DNA of 64,000 bases from positions 1-64,000 of the forward strand of contig NZ_JBBELO010000034.1 in NCBI RefSeq assembly GCF_037404875.1, written 5' to 3'. The notes beneath the pieces are model-generated. The model worked only from the letters and a program-made list of their open reading frames with translations. It did not search any database and was not told the DNA's origin. Each line of letters opens with the position of its first letter. The stretch's first letter is position 1. The translations under genes and the position numbers were made by a program. Shown in pieces: positions 45,126 to 54,002 of the stretch. Source of the DNA: Orlajensenia sp037404875 (GTDB lineage Bacteria; Actinomycetota; Actinomycetes; Actinomycetales; Microbacteriaceae).

Positions 45126-46603
45126 GCGACGAGATTCCCGGCGGTGGCGGCCCGCTCCTCGTGCACGACGGCAGCATCGCGGTCGCGAGCGATGAGCTCT
45201 ACGCGGCATCGCAGCGACTGAGGTGGGTCGCGCGCGAGGCCGACTCCTGGGTCGCGGGACTCGCCGCCGCCGTCTGGGTGGACGGCTCGAACGCCGGCGT
45301 TCTGAGCGCTGCCCGATCGCGCGCGGCCGACATCTCCGCGCAGGCCGGTCACCTGGCCGGCGCCCTCGACCTGTCGGCCGCGGCGTACGGACTCACCGAG
45401 CGCTCCCTCGAGGCGATGCAGGAGACGGCGGGCAGCGTGCTCGCATGGTGGGCGGGCTTCTGCGCCCGGGTCACGTGGCCTCTCTGGGTCGCAGCAGGGG
45501 CAGCGCTCAGCATCGACGTTGCGGTGGCGTGGCTGGCGGCGAACGGATGGCGCCGGCTGACCGGCCGGTCGGCTCTCGATGGCGCAGACTTCCTGCGCGA
45601 GCACCGCGAGATTCTCAACAGTCCTCTTACCAGCGCGCTCGTGCGCACGCTCGTGTCGTCGGTCGACGATGCCGTCGAGGGCGCCCAGGGCATACCGCTG
45701 CCCCTCGTGCGGGCGTTCGGCGAGAGCGGCGCCGGCCTCACGGGCGTGTCCAGTTCCGCGTTCGGCCTGCTCGCAGTGGCCGGAATGCTCGGCCTGCTGC
45801 GGGAGTCCGCGGTCAGCACGCGGCGCGTGGATGCCGACGGGGTCGGGCTGCGCTCCACCGCGCGGCGCGGCGCCGACCTGTACGTCGGACAGGCGGTGCA
45901 GGCACCGACCGGCGTGGCGGAACTGCTCGATCGCATCCCGCCGGCCGTCGCCGACGAGCCGCAGGTGCGCATCGAGCGCTACGGATCGGCACAGGCCCCC
46001 GACTGGGTGGTGTACATCAGCGGCACGAGCGGCTGGGAGCTCTCCGGCAGCCCTCAGCCGTGGGATGCCACCTCCGACGTGCAGGCTCTCGCCGGGCAAG
46101 AGTCGGGCTCGTATCGGGCGGTTCTCGACGCGCTGGATGCCGCGGGGGTGAAGCCGGGCGACTCCGTGACCGCGGTGGGTCATTCACAGGGCGGGCTGCT
46201 CGCTGCCCAGCTGGTCGCCGACGACCGCTTCTCGGCCGCGGGACTCGTGACGGCGGGGGCACCCCTGGCCGGCGTGCGCATCCCCGACGAGGTACCGGTG
46301 CTGCAACTCGAGCACACCGACGACATCGTGCCTGCGCTGTCAGGACTGCGCAGCTCCGATGCCTCCGCCGACCACCTCATCGTCAGTCGGGAACACGGAC
46401 TCGAGGGTCCGGCCGACTCCCTTGTTCCCGCCCATGCGATCGGCGGCTACCGGCAGACGGGCGCGCTCGTGGATGCGTCGGACGATCCACGGCTGCAGCG
46501 GCTGCGCGAGGTGCTTCTCGAGCGGGTGGCCACCGACGGCGAGGCGACGTGGTGGCTCGGCGTGCGCGAGAACGTCAGTCGTGCATCGCCGGACGGAAGA
46601 TGA
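45122..46603 (+). CDS. Lipase-like alpha/beta hydrolase with N-terminal helical, WXG-like region
   Basis: This 493-residue protein has a helical N-terminal region (about residues 15-115) resembling an ESX/WXG-type domain. A hydrophobic stretch around residues 117-142 follows, then a second helical section, and from about 290 a lipase-type alpha/beta hydrolase. The nucleophile elbow is VTAVGHSQGGLLAAQ with Ser355, and the probable acid and histidine lie in LEHTDDIVPAL and VPAHAIGGY. There is no signal peptide, which would fit non-Sec export or cytosolic use. It is coupled to the 73-residue gene and ends overlapping the convergent 46575 gene by 29 bp. Confidence 0.75.
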   Translation: MSDEIPGGGGPLLVHDGSIAVASDELYAASQRLRWVAREADSWVAGLAAAVWVDGSNAGVLSAARSRAADISAQAGHLAGALDLSAAAYGLTERSLEAMQETAGSVLAWWAGFCARVTWPLWVAAGAALSIDVAVAWLAANGWRRLTGRSALDGADFLREHREILNSPLTSALVRTLVSSVDDAVEGAQGIPLPLVRAFGESGAGLTGVSSSAFGLLAVAGMLGLLRESAVSTRRVDADGVGLRSTARRGADLYVGQAVQAPTGVAELLDRIPPAVADEPQVRIERYGSAQAPDWVVYISGTSGWELSGSPQPWDATSDVQALAGQESGSYRAVLDALDAAGVKPGDSVTAVGHSQGGLLAAQLVADDRFSAAGLVTAGAPLAGVRIPDEVPVLQLEHTDDIVPALSGLRSSDASADHLIVSREHGLEGPADSLVPAHAIGGYRQTGALVDASDDPRLQRLREVLLERVATDGEATWWLGVRENVSRASPDGR

Positions 46604-46961
46604 GGCCGAGGATCCAGGCGATGATGCCGAGCACGAGGGCGCCGAGCACACCCCACCAGAAGCTCTCGACCACGAGGCCGAAGCCCATGAGATCGGAGAT
46701 CCAGGCCACGATCAGCAGCAGCAGCCCGTTCACGATCAACGAGAGCAGGCCGAGCGTGAGCAGGTAGAGGGGGAACGCGACGATGCGGATGGCGGTGCCG
46801 ACGATGCCGTTGACCACGCCGAAGATCAGGGCGATGAGAAGGTAGGTGAGAACCCAGGCCAGGGTGGTGTCCTCGTAGGGCTTCACCTGCACTCCGCTGA
46901 CGATCAGCGTGGTGAGCCAGAGGGCGAATGCGTTGATGATCAGCTTCAGCAGGAATCGCAT
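46575..46961 (-). CDS. Phage holin family 4-type (YvlD-like) membrane protein
   Basis: This 128-residue protein has four hydrophobic segments covering nearly all of it (FLLKLIINAFALWLTTLIV, TYLLIALIFGVVNGIVG, FPLYLLTLGLLSLIVNGLLL, WGVLGALVLGIIAWILGLIF). That is the signature of the YvlD/phage_holin_4_2 family of host membrane proteins. Despite the name it is not evidence of a prophage. Its 3' end overlaps the lipase-like gene tail to tail. Confidence 0.85.
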   Translation of the reverse strand: MRFLLKLIINAFALWLTTLIVSGVQVKPYEDTTLAWVLTYLLIALIFGVVNGIVGTAIRIVAFPLYLLTLGLLSLIVNGLLLLIVAWISDLMGFGLVVESFWWGVLGALVLGIIAWILGLIFRPAMHD

Positions 46962-47037
46962 GGCTCCACTATGGCACCGGCACTGCAGCGGCGAACAGGT
47001 ACGGCACGCACATGCTGCCGGCGGAATGACCGCTGCC

Positions 47038-47050
47038 TAGACTGGGCACC
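47038..47050 (+). promoter_or_regulatory. -10 element for a leaderless hisC-like transcript
   Basis: TAGACT at 47038-47043 lies 7 bases before GTG 47051. Transcription would begin at the start codon; no ribosome site is present. Confidence 0.55.
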
Positions 47051-48169
47051 GTGAGAGATTCCTCGAAGCTCTCGTCGGCCGCAGGCATCCGCCTCCGCCC
47101 CGAGATCGCCGCGTTGCCGCCGTACCGCCAAGGCCGAGCGGCCGCAGCCGACGGGTTCAAGCTCTCGAGCAACGAGAACCCGTTCGACCCGCTTCCCGGG
47201 GTCGTGGATGCGGTGGCCGCGGCCTCGAACTTCAACCGCTACCCCGACGCCACGGCCGTGGAACTGCGCCAGCGGCTCGGTGAGCGCTTCGGCCTCGACG
47301 TCGACGAGGTGCACATCGGCGCGGGCTCCGTGGCCATCCTCGCGCAGCTCATCCTGGCGACGAGCGCACCGGGAACCGAGGTGGTGTACTCCTGGCGGTC
47401 GTTCGAGGCGTACCCGGGCCTCGTCACGGTGGCGGGCGCGACGAGCGTTCAGGTGCCCAACCGTTCCGACCACGGCCACGATCTCGCGGCGATGGCCGCC
47501 GCCGTGACCGAGCAGACGAGCATGGTCATCGTCTGCTCCCCGAACAACCCCACAGGCTCGGTCGTCATGGCCGATGAGTTCTCGGCCTTCATGGCCGATG
47601 TTCCCGAAGACGTTCTCGTCGTTCTCGATGAGGCGTACGCCGAATTCGTCGGTGATCCGCGGGCCGTGAACGGCATCCCCCTGCTGGGGCACTACCCGAA
47701 CCTCGTCGTGCTGCGCACCTTCTCGAAGGCGTACGGCCTGGCCGGGCTGCGCGTGGGCTACGCGCTCGGCCCCGCCCGCATCCTCGACGCGGCCCGCTCG
47801 ACGGCCATACCGCTCTCGGTGACCGGCCAGGCGTCGGCCGCCGCGATCGCCTCCCTCGCGGCCGAGGATGAGCTGCTCGAGCGCGTGCGGCACATCGCGA
47901 GCCGGCGCGACGCGGTGTGGAAGGGCCTGCGCGAGCAGGGCTGGCAGGTTCCCAAGCCCTTCGGCAACTTCCTCTGGCTGCCAACGGGAGCCGAGACGGA
48001 TACCGTCGCCGAGCGACTCTTCGACGCAGGACTGGTCGTGCGGGCATTCCCGCCCGAGGGCATCCGGGTGTCGATCGGAGAGGAAGAGTCGGTGGACAAA
48101 CTCCTACAGATCGCCGGGGAGATTGTGCGGAACCTACCAGAGGGGCATCCGGTCCGCCGGATAGCGTAG
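47051..48169 (+). CDS. hisC: Histidinol-phosphate/aromatic aminotransferase
   Basis: This 372-residue PLP enzyme has Lys226 in LRTFSKAYGLAGLRVGY, SSNENPFDPLP at the start, PNNPTGS and VVLDEAYAEFV. These match the HisC family. It lies away from other his genes and directly before the 2-oxoacid dehydrogenase operon, so it may serve an aromatic or branched-chain amino acid rather than histidine. Only 4 bp separate it from the E1 alpha gene, suggesting one operon. Confidence 0.88.
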   Translation: MRDSSKLSSAAGIRLRPEIAALPPYRQGRAAAADGFKLSSNENPFDPLPGVVDAVAAASNFNRYPDATAVELRQRLGERFGLDVDEVHIGAGSVAILAQLILATSAPGTEVVYSWRSFEAYPGLVTVAGATSVQVPNRSDHGHDLAAMAAAVTEQTSMVIVCSPNNPTGSVVMADEFSAFMADVPEDVLVVLDEAYAEFVGDPRAVNGIPLLGHYPNLVVLRTFSKAYGLAGLRVGYALGPARILDAARSTAIPLSVTGQASAAAIASLAAEDELLERVRHIASRRDAVWKGLREQGWQVPKPFGNFLWLPTGAETDTVAERLFDAGLVVRAFPPEGIRVSIGEEESVDKLLQIAGEIVRNLPEGHPVRRIA

Positions 48170-48173
48170 AGAA

Positions 48174-49304
48174 ATGGCTGCGATCCCAGACGACTTCAGC
48201 ATGCCGACCGTGCAGGCGCTCGGCGCCGACGGGGCCTACGCTCCGAACGAGGCCGCAGAGCCGTTCCTGCCCTACCTCGAGGCGCTGGGCGAAGAGGATC
48301 ACCGGCGCTTCTACCGCGAGATGGTGCGGGTGCGCCGGTTCGACCGCGAGGCCGCGAACCTGCAGCGGCAGGGGCAGCTCGCGCTGTGGGTGCCCAGCCA
48401 CGGACAGGAGGCCGCGCAGGTCGGCTCGGCCCTGGCATCCAAGCCGCACGATCACATCTTCCCGTCGTACCGGGAGCACGTCGTCGGCCTCATCCGGGGG
48501 CTCGACCTCGTCGACATCCTGAGGATGCTGAAGGGCGTCACGCTCGGCGGCTGGGTTCCCGAGGAGAACGGCAACTTCCACCTCTACACGCTCGTGCTCG
48601 CCTCGCAGACCCTGCATGCGACGGGCTACGCGATGGGTTTGCAGTTCGACGGCGCGACCGCGACCGGCGATGCCGATCGGGACGAGGCGGTCATCGTCTA
48701 CTACGGCGACGGTGCGTCCTCGCAGGGTGACGCCAACGAGGCCCTCGTCTTCGCGGCGAGCTACCAGACGCCCCAGGTCTTCTTCCTTCAGAACAACGGC
48801 TGGGCCATCTCGGTGCCGGTCGAGCGGCAGAGTCGTACTCCGCTCGCCCTGCGAGGCCGCGGCTTCGGCATGCGCGCCGATCGCATCGACGGCAACGACG
48901 TTCTCGCCTCGTACGCGGTCACGGCCAAGCACCTCGACGACGCGCGCTCCGGAAAGGGCCCCGCCCTCATCGAGGCGATGACCTATCGGGTCGGCGCCCA
49001 CACCACCGCCGACGACCCCACGAAGTACCGCACGGATGCGGCTCTCGAGGAGTGGGTGCAGCGCGATCCCATAGCCCGCATGACCGCGTTCCTCAAGGCA
49101 CGCGGCGTGGACCAGGCGTTCCTCGACGAGGTCGACGAGGAGGCCGCGGACTTCGCCGCCGACGCCCGTCGTCGGGCCCTGGAGATCGTCGGCCCCGACG
49201 TCGACGTGATCTTCGACAATGTCTACGCGGAACCGCATCCGGTTCTGGCCGAGCAGCGCGCCTGGTTCGAGGCCTACGAAGCCAGCTTCGAGGAGGCAGA
49301 ATGA
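48174..49304 (+). CDS. 2-oxoacid dehydrogenase E1 component, alpha subunit
   Basis: This 376-residue thiamine-diphosphate enzyme subunit has the ThDP-binding GDGASSQGDANEALVFAASY with the NN pair in FLQNNGWAIS. RVGAHTTADDPTKYR contains the phosphorylation-loop equivalent. It resembles branched-chain/pyruvate dehydrogenase E1 alpha of Gram-positive bacteria. It overlaps the E1 beta gene as ATGA. Together with E1 beta and E2 it would convert a 2-oxoacid to an acyl-CoA; the E3 gene is not in the window. The preceding aminotransferase fits branched-chain substrates. Confidence 0.93.
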   Translation: MAAIPDDFSMPTVQALGADGAYAPNEAAEPFLPYLEALGEEDHRRFYREMVRVRRFDREAANLQRQGQLALWVPSHGQEAAQVGSALASKPHDHIFPSYREHVVGLIRGLDLVDILRMLKGVTLGGWVPEENGNFHLYTLVLASQTLHATGYAMGLQFDGATATGDADRDEAVIVYYGDGASSQGDANEALVFAASYQTPQVFFLQNNGWAISVPVERQSRTPLALRGRGFGMRADRIDGNDVLASYAVTAKHLDDARSGKGPALIEAMTYRVGAHTTADDPTKYRTDAALEEWVQRDPIARMTAFLKARGVDQAFLDEVDEEAADFAADARRRALEIVGPDVDVIFDNVYAEPHPVLAEQRAWFEAYEASFEEAE

Positions 49305-50332
49305 CCGACACGATCACGGCCGAGGCGCAGACCCAGGTGCCCGCGCGTCCCACGGGGAGCGCAAGCCTACCCCTCGGTAAGGCGATCAACGCGGGGCTGC
49401 GGCAGGCACTGCGCGATGACCCCAAGGTGCTGCTCATGGGAGAGGACATCGGTCCCCTCGGCGGCGTCTTCCGGGTGACGGAGGGGCTCATCCAGGAGTT
49501 CGGCGACAAGCGCGTGCTCGACACGCCCCTCGCCGAGGCGGGCATCGTGGGAACGGCGATCGGCCTCGCGATGCGCGGCTACCGCCCGGTGATCGAGATC
49601 CAGTTCGACGGCTTCATCTTCCCGGCGTTCGACCAGATCACCACGCAGCTCGCCCGCATGCGCAACCGCCACGAGGGCGGGGTGAGCATGCCCGTCGTCA
49701 TCCGGGTGCCCTACGGCGGCCACATCGGCTCCATCGAGCACCACCAGGAGAGCCCAGAGGCGTACTTCGCTCACACGCCCGGCCTGCGGGTGGTGAGTCC
49801 GGCGACGCCGAACGACGCGTACTGGATGATCCAGCAGGCCATCCGCAGCGATGACCCGGTGCTGTTCTTCGAGCCCAAGAGCCGCTACTGGCCCAAGGGC
49901 ACCGTCGAGTTCGAGGGCGAGCCCACTCCCCTGCACGCCTCAAAAGTCGTGCGCTCGGGAACGGATGTGACCGTCATCGGCCACGGTGCCATGGTGACGA
50001 CGCTCGTCGAGGCGGCCGACATCGCCGCCGAGGAGGGCACGAGCCTCGAGGTCATCGACCTGCGCTCCCTCTCCCCCATCGACTACGGGCCCGTGCTCGC
50101 CTCCGTCGAGAAGACGGGGCGCGTCGTCGTCGCGCAGGAGGCATCGGGGTTCGTGAGCGTGGGCAGCGAGATCGCCGCGACCATCGCAGAACGCGCCTTC
50201 TACCTTCTGCAGGCACCCGTGCTGCGGGTCTCGAGCTTCGACACGCCCTTCCCGCCGGCCGCCGTGGAGACGCACTTCCTGCCGAGCCCCGACCGTGTGC
50301 TCGAGGCCGTCGACCGCGCGCTGGCGTACTGA
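49301..50332 (+). CDS. 2-oxoacid dehydrogenase E1 component, beta subunit
   Basis: This 343-residue partner of E1 alpha begins MTDTITAEAQTQ, and the conserved region starts at LPLGKAINAGLRQALRDDPK. It then shows LMGEDIGPLGGVFRVTEGL, DTPLAEAGIVGTAIGLAMRG and VRVPYGGHIGSIEHHQESPE. The tail carries LDLRSLSPIDYGPVLASVEK-like sequence. ATG 49301 overlaps the E1 alpha stop by four bases. The glycine-rich GGHIG is typical of branched-chain E1 beta. Confidence 0.95.
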   Translation: MTDTITAEAQTQVPARPTGSASLPLGKAINAGLRQALRDDPKVLLMGEDIGPLGGVFRVTEGLIQEFGDKRVLDTPLAEAGIVGTAIGLAMRGYRPVIEIQFDGFIFPAFDQITTQLARMRNRHEGGVSMPVVIRVPYGGHIGSIEHHQESPEAYFAHTPGLRVVSPATPNDAYWMIQQAIRSDDPVLFFEPKSRYWPKGTVEFEGEPTPLHASKVVRSGTDVTVIGHGAMVTTLVEAADIAAEEGTSLEVIDLRSLSPIDYGPVLASVEKTGRVVVAQEASGFVSVGSEIAATIAERAFYLLQAPVLRVSSFDTPFPPAAVETHFLPSPDRVLEAVDRALAY

Positions 50333-50347
50333 GCACGAGAGGTGACC

Positions 50348-51754
50348 ATGAGCGAGCTGACCTTCCGCCTGCCCGACGTCGGTGAGGGGCTGACCGAGGC
50401 CGAGATCGTGCAGTGGCGGGTCGCCCCGGGCGACACCGTGGCGGTGAACGACGTGCTCGTCGAGATCGAGACCGCGAAGTCGCTCGTCGAATTGCCCTCC
50501 CCCTATGCCGGAGTCGTCGGCGCGCTGCTGGTGCAGGAGGGGCAGACGATCGACGTCGGAACCGCCCTCATCACGGTGGCGGATGCCGCGGCCGGCGCGG
50601 CGGATGCGACGCAGACTCCAGCCGTCGTGGGCGAGGTCGGCGTCGGCAGTGCGGTGCAACCGGTCGAGCCGGTTACCGCATCCGGCAGCGCAGCCTCCGC
50701 CCCGGCCGCGACCGAGCCCGAGCAGAAGCCCGATCCGGTACTGGTCGGCCACGGCGCCACCGGCCACGGCGGATCCCGCCGGCGACGCTCGCACACCGTC
50801 CCCGCCGCGCACGAGCAGCTCGCCCCGGCAGCGGTGCACCACAGCTCGGCGCAGCCCCTCGCCCGGCCGCTGCCGGCCCCCGCGACATCCGCCGGCCCGA
50901 TCCTGGCGAAGCCCCCCATCCGCAAGCTCGCCAAAGACCTCGGCGTCGACCTCGCAACGGTCACGCCGACCGGCCCGATCGGCGACGTCACCCGCGACGA
51001 CGTCGTGCGTGAGGCGAGCCAGGCCAGCGTGTTCCGCAACATCGAGACGCCCGAGTGGCCCGACGCGCGCGAGGAGCGCATCCCCGTGAAGGGCGTGCGC
51101 AAGATGATCGCCCAGACCATGGTCTCGAGCGCATTCACGGCCCCCCACGTGAGCCTCTTCGTCGACGTGGACGCCACGCGCACGATGGAGTTCGTCAAGC
51201 GGCTGAAGGCCTCCACGGACTTCGCCGGCATCCGGGTCTCGCCGCTGCTCATCATGGCGAAGGCCATCGTGTGGGCGGTGCGTCGCAACCCCACGGTCAA
51301 CGCGGCGTGGACCGATGAGGACATAATCGTCAAGCACTACGTGAACCTCGGCATCGCCGCCGCCACGCCCCGCGGTCTCATCGTGCCGAACGTCAAAGAG
51401 GCGCAGGCGATGTCGCTCGTCGAGCTCGCTCAGGCGCTCGAGCAGCTCACCCTGACGGCTCGCGACGGCAAGACCACGCCGGCCGACATGCAGGGCGGCA
51501 CGATCACCGTCACCAACATCGGCGTCTTCGGCATGGACACGGGCACGCCCATCCTCAACGCCGGCGAGGTCGGCATCGTCGCCCTCGGAACCATCAAGCC
51601 CAAGCCCTGGGTCGTCGACGGCGAGGTGCGGGTGCGCCAGGTCACGACCATCGGCGCCTCGTTCGACCACCGCGTGGTCGACGGCGATGTGGCGAGCCGG
51701 TTCCTGGCCGACGTCGCCTCCATCATCGAGGAACCCGCGCTGCTGCTGGAGTAG
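50348..51754 (+). CDS. 2-oxoacid dehydrogenase E2 component (dihydrolipoamide acyltransferase)
   Basis: This 468-residue core protein has a lipoyl domain (1-80) with the lipoylated Lys44 in EIETAKSLVELP and an Ala/Pro/Glu linker. A peripheral-subunit-binding domain follows (about residues 190-230, AKPPIRKLAKDLGVDLATVT), then the catalytic domain with SFDHRVVDGDVAS near the end carrying the catalytic His and Asp. ATG 50348 has GAGAGG upstream; GTG 50342 is less likely. Only one lipoyl domain, typical of branched-chain E2. Terminator follows. Confidence 0.95.
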   Translation: MSELTFRLPDVGEGLTEAEIVQWRVAPGDTVAVNDVLVEIETAKSLVELPSPYAGVVGALLVQEGQTIDVGTALITVADAAAGAADATQTPAVVGEVGVGSAVQPVEPVTASGSAASAPAATEPEQKPDPVLVGHGATGHGGSRRRRSHTVPAAHEQLAPAAVHHSSAQPLARPLPAPATSAGPILAKPPIRKLAKDLGVDLATVTPTGPIGDVTRDDVVREASQASVFRNIETPEWPDAREERIPVKGVRKMIAQTMVSSAFTAPHVSLFVDVDATRTMEFVKRLKASTDFAGIRVSPLLIMAKAIVWAVRRNPTVNAAWTDEDIIVKHYVNLGIAAATPRGLIVPNVKEAQAMSLVELAQALEQLTLTARDGKTTPADMQGGTITVTNIGVFGMDTGTPILNAGEVGIVALGTIKPKPWVVDGEVRVRQVTTIGASFDHRVVDGDVASRFLADVASIIEEPALLLE

Positions 51755-51802
51755 CCCGCCCGCCCGCGCCCGCCCGCGGCCCGCATCCGTTGCGCCACGA
51801 AA

Positions 51803-51839
51803 ACGGCCCCTGCGCCAGAACAACTGGTGCAGGGGCCGT
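51803..51839. terminator. Bidirectional terminator between E2 and the FKBP gene
   Basis: A perfect 11-bp stem (ACGGCCCCTGC with GCAGGGGCCGT) around a 15-base loop, with AAAA on the left flank giving Us for the minus-strand transcript. Confidence 0.8.
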
Positions 51840-51878
51840 GAAAGTGGCGCAGAGCGGATGCCGCCGCAGCGGCCCGGG

Positions 51879-52865
51879 TCAGCTCGCGGCGAGGATGTCG
51901 ATCACGAAGACGAGCGTCTGGCCGGCGAGCTCGCTCGTGTTGGAGTCGCTCTTCTCACCGTAGGCATCCACCGGCGGGAGCACCGCGATCACCTGCGAGC
52001 CGACGGTCTGGCCGGCGATGGCCTTCGAGAAGCCGGGAACGACCTGGGCGAGCGAGAACTGGGCGGTGCCGCGTCCCCAGCTCTGATCGAAGATCTTGCC
52101 GGTGTCCCACGACGTGCCCTGGTACTGCACCGTCACGGTCGCGCCCTCGGCGACGACGGCGCCGTTTCCCTTCTTGAGCACGCCCACCTTGAACTCAGTG
52201 GGGGCATCCGTCTTGGGCAGCGTGATCGTGGGCTTGCCGTCCTTGGCGAGCTTCACCGCCGGCAGGCCCTCAGGAGCGGGCTGCTCTGCACCCCACGCCT
52301 TGTCGGGAAGGATCTTCTTGACGTCGAGCACGACCACGAGGTTGTCCTTGGCGCCGATGCCGAGCTGGGTGTTGCCGTCCTTGCCGAAGGCGTCGGCGGG
52401 AGGGATGACCGAGACGACGCGCGAGCCCTCATTCACGCAGCCGATGGTCTTGGCCAGGCCGGTCATGAGCGCGGAGGCGCTCGCCGTGAACTGCGGCTGG
52501 GTGGTGCCGTCGTAGCCGGAGGCGTCGATCTGCTTGCCGGTCGAGCCGTTGTAGACCGCGTAGGCGACGGTCGCGGTGCCGCCGGCCTTCAACTCCTTGC
52601 CGGTGCCCTTGACGACGACGGTGCGCTCGGTCTTCTTGACGCTGATGCCGTTGTCGAAGGTGGCGGTCGGCGTCGTCGCGACGTCTTGGGTGACCGTGAC
52701 CGACTTCGATGCACTCCCCGACGGGGTCGCGCACACATCGACATCACCCGCCGCTGCGGCGGTCGTGGTGCTGGCCGGCGACGGGCTGCCGCTGGAGCAG
52801 GCCGTGAGGGCTGCGAGCACCGTCAGTGAGGCGGCGGACGCGAGAAGGAGCTGTGAGCGGCGCAT
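51879..52865 (-). CDS. FKBP-type peptidyl-prolyl isomerase lipoprotein, two domains
   Basis: This 328-residue protein has a signal peptide and lipobox (VLAALTAC, Cys23), so it is anchored outside the membrane. Two FKBP-like domains follow. The first (about residues 55-175) is divergent. The second (about 200-328) is closer to the consensus: GATVTVQYQGTSWDTGKIFD, SFSLAQVVPGFSKAI-type sequence and VGSQVIAVLPPVDAYG. Probably a folding factor of the cell surface. It is divergent from the zinc uptake operon, with 150 bp between them. Confidence 0.88.
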   Translation of the reverse strand: MRRSQLLLASAASLTVLAALTACSSGSPSPASTTTAAAAGDVDVCATPSGSASKSVTVTQDVATTPTATFDNGISVKKTERTVVVKGTGKELKAGGTATVAYAVYNGSTGKQIDASGYDGTTQPQFTASASALMTGLAKTIGCVNEGSRVVSVIPPADAFGKDGNTQLGIGAKDNLVVVLDVKKILPDKAWGAEQPAPEGLPAVKLAKDGKPTITLPKTDAPTEFKVGVLKKGNGAVVAEGATVTVQYQGTSWDTGKIFDQSWGRGTAQFSLAQVVPGFSKAIAGQTVGSQVIAVLPPVDAYGEKSDSNTSELAGQTLVFVIDILAAS

Positions 52866-52980
52866 GAAGAGCTTTCGTCAGGGACAGGGCCGGGCGGCAG
52901 CCTACCGGCCCCGGCGGTGAGCGCGCTGGCAGGAGGCTGGCAGAGCCCTCCGCATCCCGGCTGCTTTTCGAACCAGCATT

Positions 52981-53009
52981 TTGACAATGATTATCAATAG
53001 CGTTAGCGT
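52981..53009 (+). promoter_or_regulatory. znu operon promoter overlapping a Zur box
   Basis: TTGACA (52981-52986) and TAGCGT (53004-53009) are 17 bp apart. The near-perfect palindrome TGACAATGATTATCA (52982-52996) covers the -35 and part of the spacer and matches the Zur-box pattern. Six bases separate the -10 from GTG 53016, so the message is probably leaderless. Confidence 0.8.
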
Positions 53010-53015
53010 CGAGGC

Positions 53016-54002
53016 GTGAGGAAGACGTGGGCATCGGCCATCGGCGTGGCGGCAGCGGTGCTGGTGCTCGCCGGATGCGCGCCCCTGCCCGCCACATCGC
53101 CGACCGCGACGGCCGAGCCGTTCGATCCGAACGCACTCTCGGTCGTCGCCACCACGACCCAGGTCGCCGACTTCACTCGAGAGGTCGGTGGTTCGGCCGC
53201 GCAGGTGACGCAACTCATCCAGCCCAACCAGAGTGCCCACAGCTACGACCCGTCGGCCTCCGACCTCGTGGCCCTCAGCCAGGCCGACCTGATCGTCGAG
53301 AACGGCGCCGGCCTGGAGGAATGGCTGAAGGATGCCATCGACGCGTCAGGCTCGCATGCCGTCGTCGTCGACGCGAGCACGGGCATCGCGCTGGACGGGC
53401 ACGGCGCAGCCGAGTCGGGTGAAGAGCACGGCAGCAACCCGCACATCTGGACCGACCCGCGCCGCGCCGCGCAGATGGTGAACACCATCGCCGACGCCCT
53501 GGCCGCCGGCTACCCGCGGCAGGCATCCGCCATCCAGGACCGCGCAGAGGCGTACACGGCCAAGCTGACCGCGCTGGATGACTGGACCCGGCAGAACGTC
53601 GACACCGTCCCTGCGGCCCAGCGCCTGTTCGTGAGCAACCACGACGCCTTCGGCTACTTCGTTGAGGCGTACGGAATCGACTACGTCGGCAGTGTCATCC
53701 CGAGCTTCGACGACAACGCCGAGCCGAGCGCCGCCGAGATCGACCGGCTGGTGGTCGACATCAAGGCAACCGGAACGACCGCCGTCTTCAGCGAGGCCAG
53801 CCTCTCCCCCAAGCTCGCCGACACCATCGCCCGCGAGGCGGGAGTGAAGGTGTACGACGGTGACGACGCCCTCTACGGCGACTCGCTCGGCCCGGCGGGC
53901 AGCGACGGCGACACCTATATTCGGGCCCAGCTGCACAACGTGCGCCAACTGCTCGACTCGTGGGGCGTCACCCCCACCGAACTGCCGGCGGAGCTGCAGT
54001 GA
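53016..54002 (+). CDS. znuA: Zinc ABC transporter substrate-binding lipoprotein
   Basis: This 328-residue cluster A-I binding protein has a lipobox (VLVLAGC, Cys21). Metal ligands are visible: His in NQSAHSYDPSASD, His in GSNPHIWTDPRRA, His in FVSNHDAFGYFVE and Asp near VYDGDDALYGDSL. A His-rich loop of the length seen in ZnuA is reduced (DGHGAAESGEEHG). With the Zur box upstream, zinc is the most likely metal. It overlaps the ATPase gene by GTGA. Confidence 0.9.
   Translation: MRKTWASAIGVAAAVLVLAGCAPLPATSPTATAEPFDPNALSVVATTTQVADFTREVGGSAAQVTQLIQPNQSAHSYDPSASDLVALSQADLIVENGAGLEEWLKDAIDASGSHAVVVDASTGIALDGHGAAESGEEHGSNPHIWTDPRRAAQMVNTIADALAAGYPRQASAIQDRAEAYTAKLTALDDWTRQNVDTVPAAQRLFVSNHDAFGYFVEAYGIDYVGSVIPSFDDNAEPSAAEIDRLVVDIKATGTTAVFSEASLSPKLADTIAREAGVKVYDGDDALYGDSLGPAGSDGDTYIRAQLHNVRQLLDSWGVTPTELPAELQ

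Noticed and set aside
46575..46961. Prophage signal from a holin-named protein
   Set aside because: The YvlD-type family is chromosomal and widespread, and no other phage gene lies nearby.
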